Positions 62,601 through 64,000 of a stretch of 64,000 bases of DNA are shown one piece after another. How positions within the stretch are numbered: position 1 is the stretch's first letter; each line of letters opens with the position of its first letter. Made by a program: the position numbers and the translations under genes. This stretch comes from DASQMT01 sp963835735 (GTDB lineage Bacteria; Actinomycetota; Thermoleophilia; Solirubrobacterales; Solirubrobacteraceae): assembly GCA_963835735.1 (NCBI GenBank), contig CAWIGP010000003.1, positions 186,001 to 250,000 of the forward strand. Reading direction: 5' to 3'. The notes beneath the pieces were generated by a model. That model was not told where the DNA came from. It made no database searches and saw only the letters and a list, made by a program, of their open reading frames with translations.

Positions 62601-64000
62601 GCATCGACGAGCTGACGATCCGCTACGCGGCCGGCTTCGAGGGCGGCATCGTCGACGTGCGCCTCGGCGCCCCGGACGGTGACGTGGTCGGCACGGCGAC
62701 GCTGATGCCCACGGCCAGCTGGACCGACTTCCAGGACGTGACGATCCCGCTCGACGCGGACGACCGCAGCGGCCGGCTGTACTTCACGTTCCGCGGGCGC
62801 CCGGGCCAGCGCACGACCGACCTGTTCGACCTCGACGAGTTCACGTTCGTCGGCAAGGGCGTGGCCGGCAACTCGGCGCCGACCGCGTCGGCGCAGGCAG
62901 ACACGACCGCCGGCCCGGCGCCTCTGATCGTGAACTTCACCGGCACGGGGGCGGATGCGGACGGCGACCCACTCACCTACGCGTGGGACTTCACGTCCGA
63001 CGGCACGGTGGACGCCACGACGGCGGCCGCGAGCCACACCTACGCCGAGCCGGGCGAGTACACAGCGACGTTCACCGTCAGCGACGGCGGGCGCTCGCGC
63101 AGCGTCGAGGTCGACGTCGAGGCCTACCCGCCGCTGGCGTCGTGCCCCGGCAACGACGCGTTCGACGGGACGGAGCTCGACACGTCGCGCTGGAGCGTCG
63201 TGCGCGAGGACTCCGAGTTCCTGTCCGTCCAGGACGGGTCGTTGAACATCACGGCCCAGCCGGGCGAGGACATCCACGCCGGCGCCACCGGGTTGCGCAA
63301 CATCGTGCTGCAGGACCTCCCGGACTCCGGCCCGTGGACTGCCACGACGCGGGTGACATGGAGCCCGACCGTCAACTACCAGAACGCGGGCCTCGTGATC
63401 TACACCGACGACGCGAACTGGATCAAGAGCGGCATGGTGTACGCCGGTGGGCGCGCGTTCGAGGCGTTCAAGGAGCTCAACAACTCACCGTCGGGCCTCG
63501 GCTCGGCGACCGTGCCGGCGTCGTTCCCGAGCACGTTCTACGTGCGGTTCACGAGCGACGGGGAGACGGTGCAGGCCCAGCGGTCCGCGGACGGCGAGAC
63601 CTGGACGAACACGGGCAACGCCACCAACCTCGACGGGCTGACCAACCCGAAGATCGGCATGTACGCGACGGCGTCCACCGCCGCGGGCACGCAGGCGAAC
63701 ACGGCGAGCTTCGACCTCTTCACGCTCGAAGCGCCGCAGTCGCCCAGCGACGAGTTCGACGGCACGTCGCTGAACTTGTGCCGCTGGAGCGGGATCGTGC
63801 GGCACGAGCCGGGCGGGTACTCCGTGGCGGACGGCAAGCTGACGCTTCCTGCCGCGCACGGTGACTTCTTCGCCGCCGCCCCGAACAACAACCCGAACAT
63901 CCTCCTGCAGCCGGCGCCGTCCGGCCCGTGGACGATGACCACGCAGATGACGTTCAACCCGAACGAGAACTACGAGCAGGCGGGCCTGCTCGTCTACGGG
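59648..64000 (+). CDS. Large secreted ThuA / sugar dehydrogenase / PKD / CBM protein (3' end outside window)
   Basis: At least 1451 residues; the frame is open to the right edge. Order: Sec signal peptide (about 1-25, ending AIAQ); ThuA-like domain (28-258: VFSKTTGFRHESAI, EVVVFLDTDGEG, GRHFYTALGHEG); glucose/sorbosone dehydrogenase propeller (274-734: ENGLLGITLDPDF, RIICCHSAGSMTFGPDGNLYISTGDD, YTMGHRNPFRISVD, DELNQIREAGNMGWPYC); PKD (739-824: FAWDFGDGATS); Ig-like stretch (824-936); CBM6-like (937-1071: IQAEHYTDHTGTQT); second PKD (1076-1159); two concanavalin-like blocks starting NDAFDGTELDTSRW and DEFDGTSLNLCRW. Likely oxidises sugars outside the cell while bound to polysaccharide. The IclR gene precedes it. 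Confidence 0.9.
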   Translation, partial: MRSWSLLCAALFGLLLLAPPKAIAQEPARFDALVFSKTTGFRHESAIAAGRAALQEMGAAENFAVTLSEDASLFTDTGLRDFEVVVFLDTDGEGILNAAQRTAFERWTSRGGGIVAIHADANADRNWAWKVDMMGGALFANHPSGALQFQNATVRIEDPDHPSMQGIPAEWVRNDEWYNFTAEPRGNVHVLATLDESTYEEQDGSAEADDHPIIWCSNYDGGRHFYTALGHEGAHWQEPLYRSHILGAIEWASGEAAGDCGAPREGLPTDASFDKVTLDDTTENPMEIAVAPDGSVYYVELAGKVKRYDGESGAISTAATIPVHRGNENGLLGITLDPDFETNRWLYLFYSAPSPEEQHVSRFTVAPDGTLDMSSERILLRFPHQRIICCHSAGSMTFGPDGNLYISTGDDTQHAESQGYNPIDDRLANEPGDNPDADHARDARRSAGNTNDLRGKILRITPQDDGTYTIPAGNLFGLGGKYPGVEGQTRPEIYTMGHRNPFRISVDQETGWLYNGEVGPDAGGENANRGPRGYDELNQIREAGNMGWPYCIADNKPYTNWDFGTQTHSGLFDCDGGGGVDDGPLNDSAWNTGKANTPPTTGAMLWWPYQPHTNAPNFPWATPPLAIPGGPGRTAIAGPTYHFDPENPAESKFPVWFDDKVFFADWSRDWIATLELDEAGNPAEIQEFMPNADFRHPQDIEMGADGSLYVLEWGRDFNYAGSGINPDSGLYRIDYAQGTRTPVARASADKDSGPAPLTVAFSSDGSEDADGDELTFAWDFGDGATSTEANPTHTFTEAGTYNVRLTATDSTGKSASSTVAITAGNTRPQVDLTTPVQGGVFGWGDEIPYTVTVTDPEDATIDCEEVSVNVGIFHDEGGNAHVHPGVSQTGCSGVVQAPDESGHEKSANIALVLGATYTDGGGAPGSAPLEGASTRRLTPKTIQAEHYTDHTGTQTNTVGNAEGGRTVGYADQDEWIYFEPVSLAGIDELTIRYAAGFEGGIVDVRLGAPDGDVVGTATLMPTASWTDFQDVTIPLDADDRSGRLYFTFRGRPGQRTTDLFDLDEFTFVGKGVAGNSAPTASAQADTTAGPAPLIVNFTGTGADADGDPLTYAWDFTSDGTVDATTAAASHTYAEPGEYTATFTVSDGGRSRSVEVDVEAYPPLASCPGNDAFDGTELDTSRWSVVREDSEFLSVQDGSLNITAQPGEDIHAGATGLRNIVLQDLPDSGPWTATTRVTWSPTVNYQNAGLVIYTDDANWIKSGMVYAGGRAFEAFKELNNSPSGLGSATVPASFPSTFYVRFTSDGETVQAQRSADGETWTNTGNATNLDGLTNPKIGMYATASTAAGTQANTASFDLFTLEAPQSPSDEFDGTSLNLCRWSGIVRHEPGGYSVADGKLTLPAAHGDFFAAAPNNNPNILLQPAPSGPWTMTTQMTFNPNENYEQAGLLVYG

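Overview
High-GC bacterial chromosome, most likely an actinobacterium of the class Thermoleophilia (Solirubrobacterales-like). This is inferred from the order holA, rpsT, murJ, lepA, hrcA, dnaJ, prmA, yqeY, phoH, ybeY, era, from frequent GTG and TTG starts, and from the Asp- and Gly-rich lipoprotein head of the LivK homologue. No rRNA or tRNA gene and no CRISPR array was recognised.

Layout. 1-5.0 kb: end of leuS, a LOG-family gene, comEA-comEC (DNA uptake). 5.0-6.8 kb: a single-gene IS481-like element inserted inside one unit of a mosaic of palindromic repeats. 6.8-19.9 kb: conserved housekeeping block for replication (holA), ribosome and translation (rpsT, lepA, prmA, ybeY, era), cell wall (murJ), chaperones (hrcA, dnaJ), a hotdog dehydratase pair, DUF192, yqeY, phoH and a phosphotransferase. 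20-30 kb, mostly minus strand: GH15 glucosidase, secreted sugar dehydrogenase, two bacterial PH-domain membrane proteins, a GlcD-like flavoprotein, a MarR-GNAT fusion, a small GNAT-like protein, a LysR regulator and an ArsA-type ATPase. 30-32 kb: phytoene/squalene synthase plus a flavin reductase. 32.05-32.86 kb: a second, larger repeat mosaic. 33-43.9 kb: quinone-type oxidoreductase, hisIE-trpE-trpG-trpD-trpC, then a rhodanese, a GlxA regulator and an HtrA protease, then trpF-trpB-trpA; the trp genes are therefore split into two transcription units. 43.9-49 kb: complete livKHMGF branched-chain amino acid importer. 49-54 kb: small membrane and zinc-ribbon proteins, MarR regulator, TIGR01777 epimerase, malic enzyme, nitrilase-family hydrolase. 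54.3-64 kb: cytochrome P450, polA, DMT-type membrane protein, IclR regulator, and a very large secreted ThuA/sugar-dehydrogenase/PKD/CBM protein that runs off the right edge.

Genes are tightly packed, with many stop-start overlaps (ATGA, GTGA, TTGA). Many first genes of units carry a TAnnnT box 6-11 bases before the start codon, which points to leaderless transcription; this pattern was used to choose several starts. Four otherwise intact genes (GH15, trpB, livM, nitrilase) each show one frameshift of the same phase at a short dinucleotide repeat, which looks like a systematic sequence error rather than decay.

The most unusual content is the repeat family at 5.0-6.75, 32.05-32.86 and (remnant) 54.15-54.26 kb: palindromes with common GGGGCGC/GCGCCCC ends and different inner arms, joined with a second palindrome type and a roughly 100-base inverted repeat.
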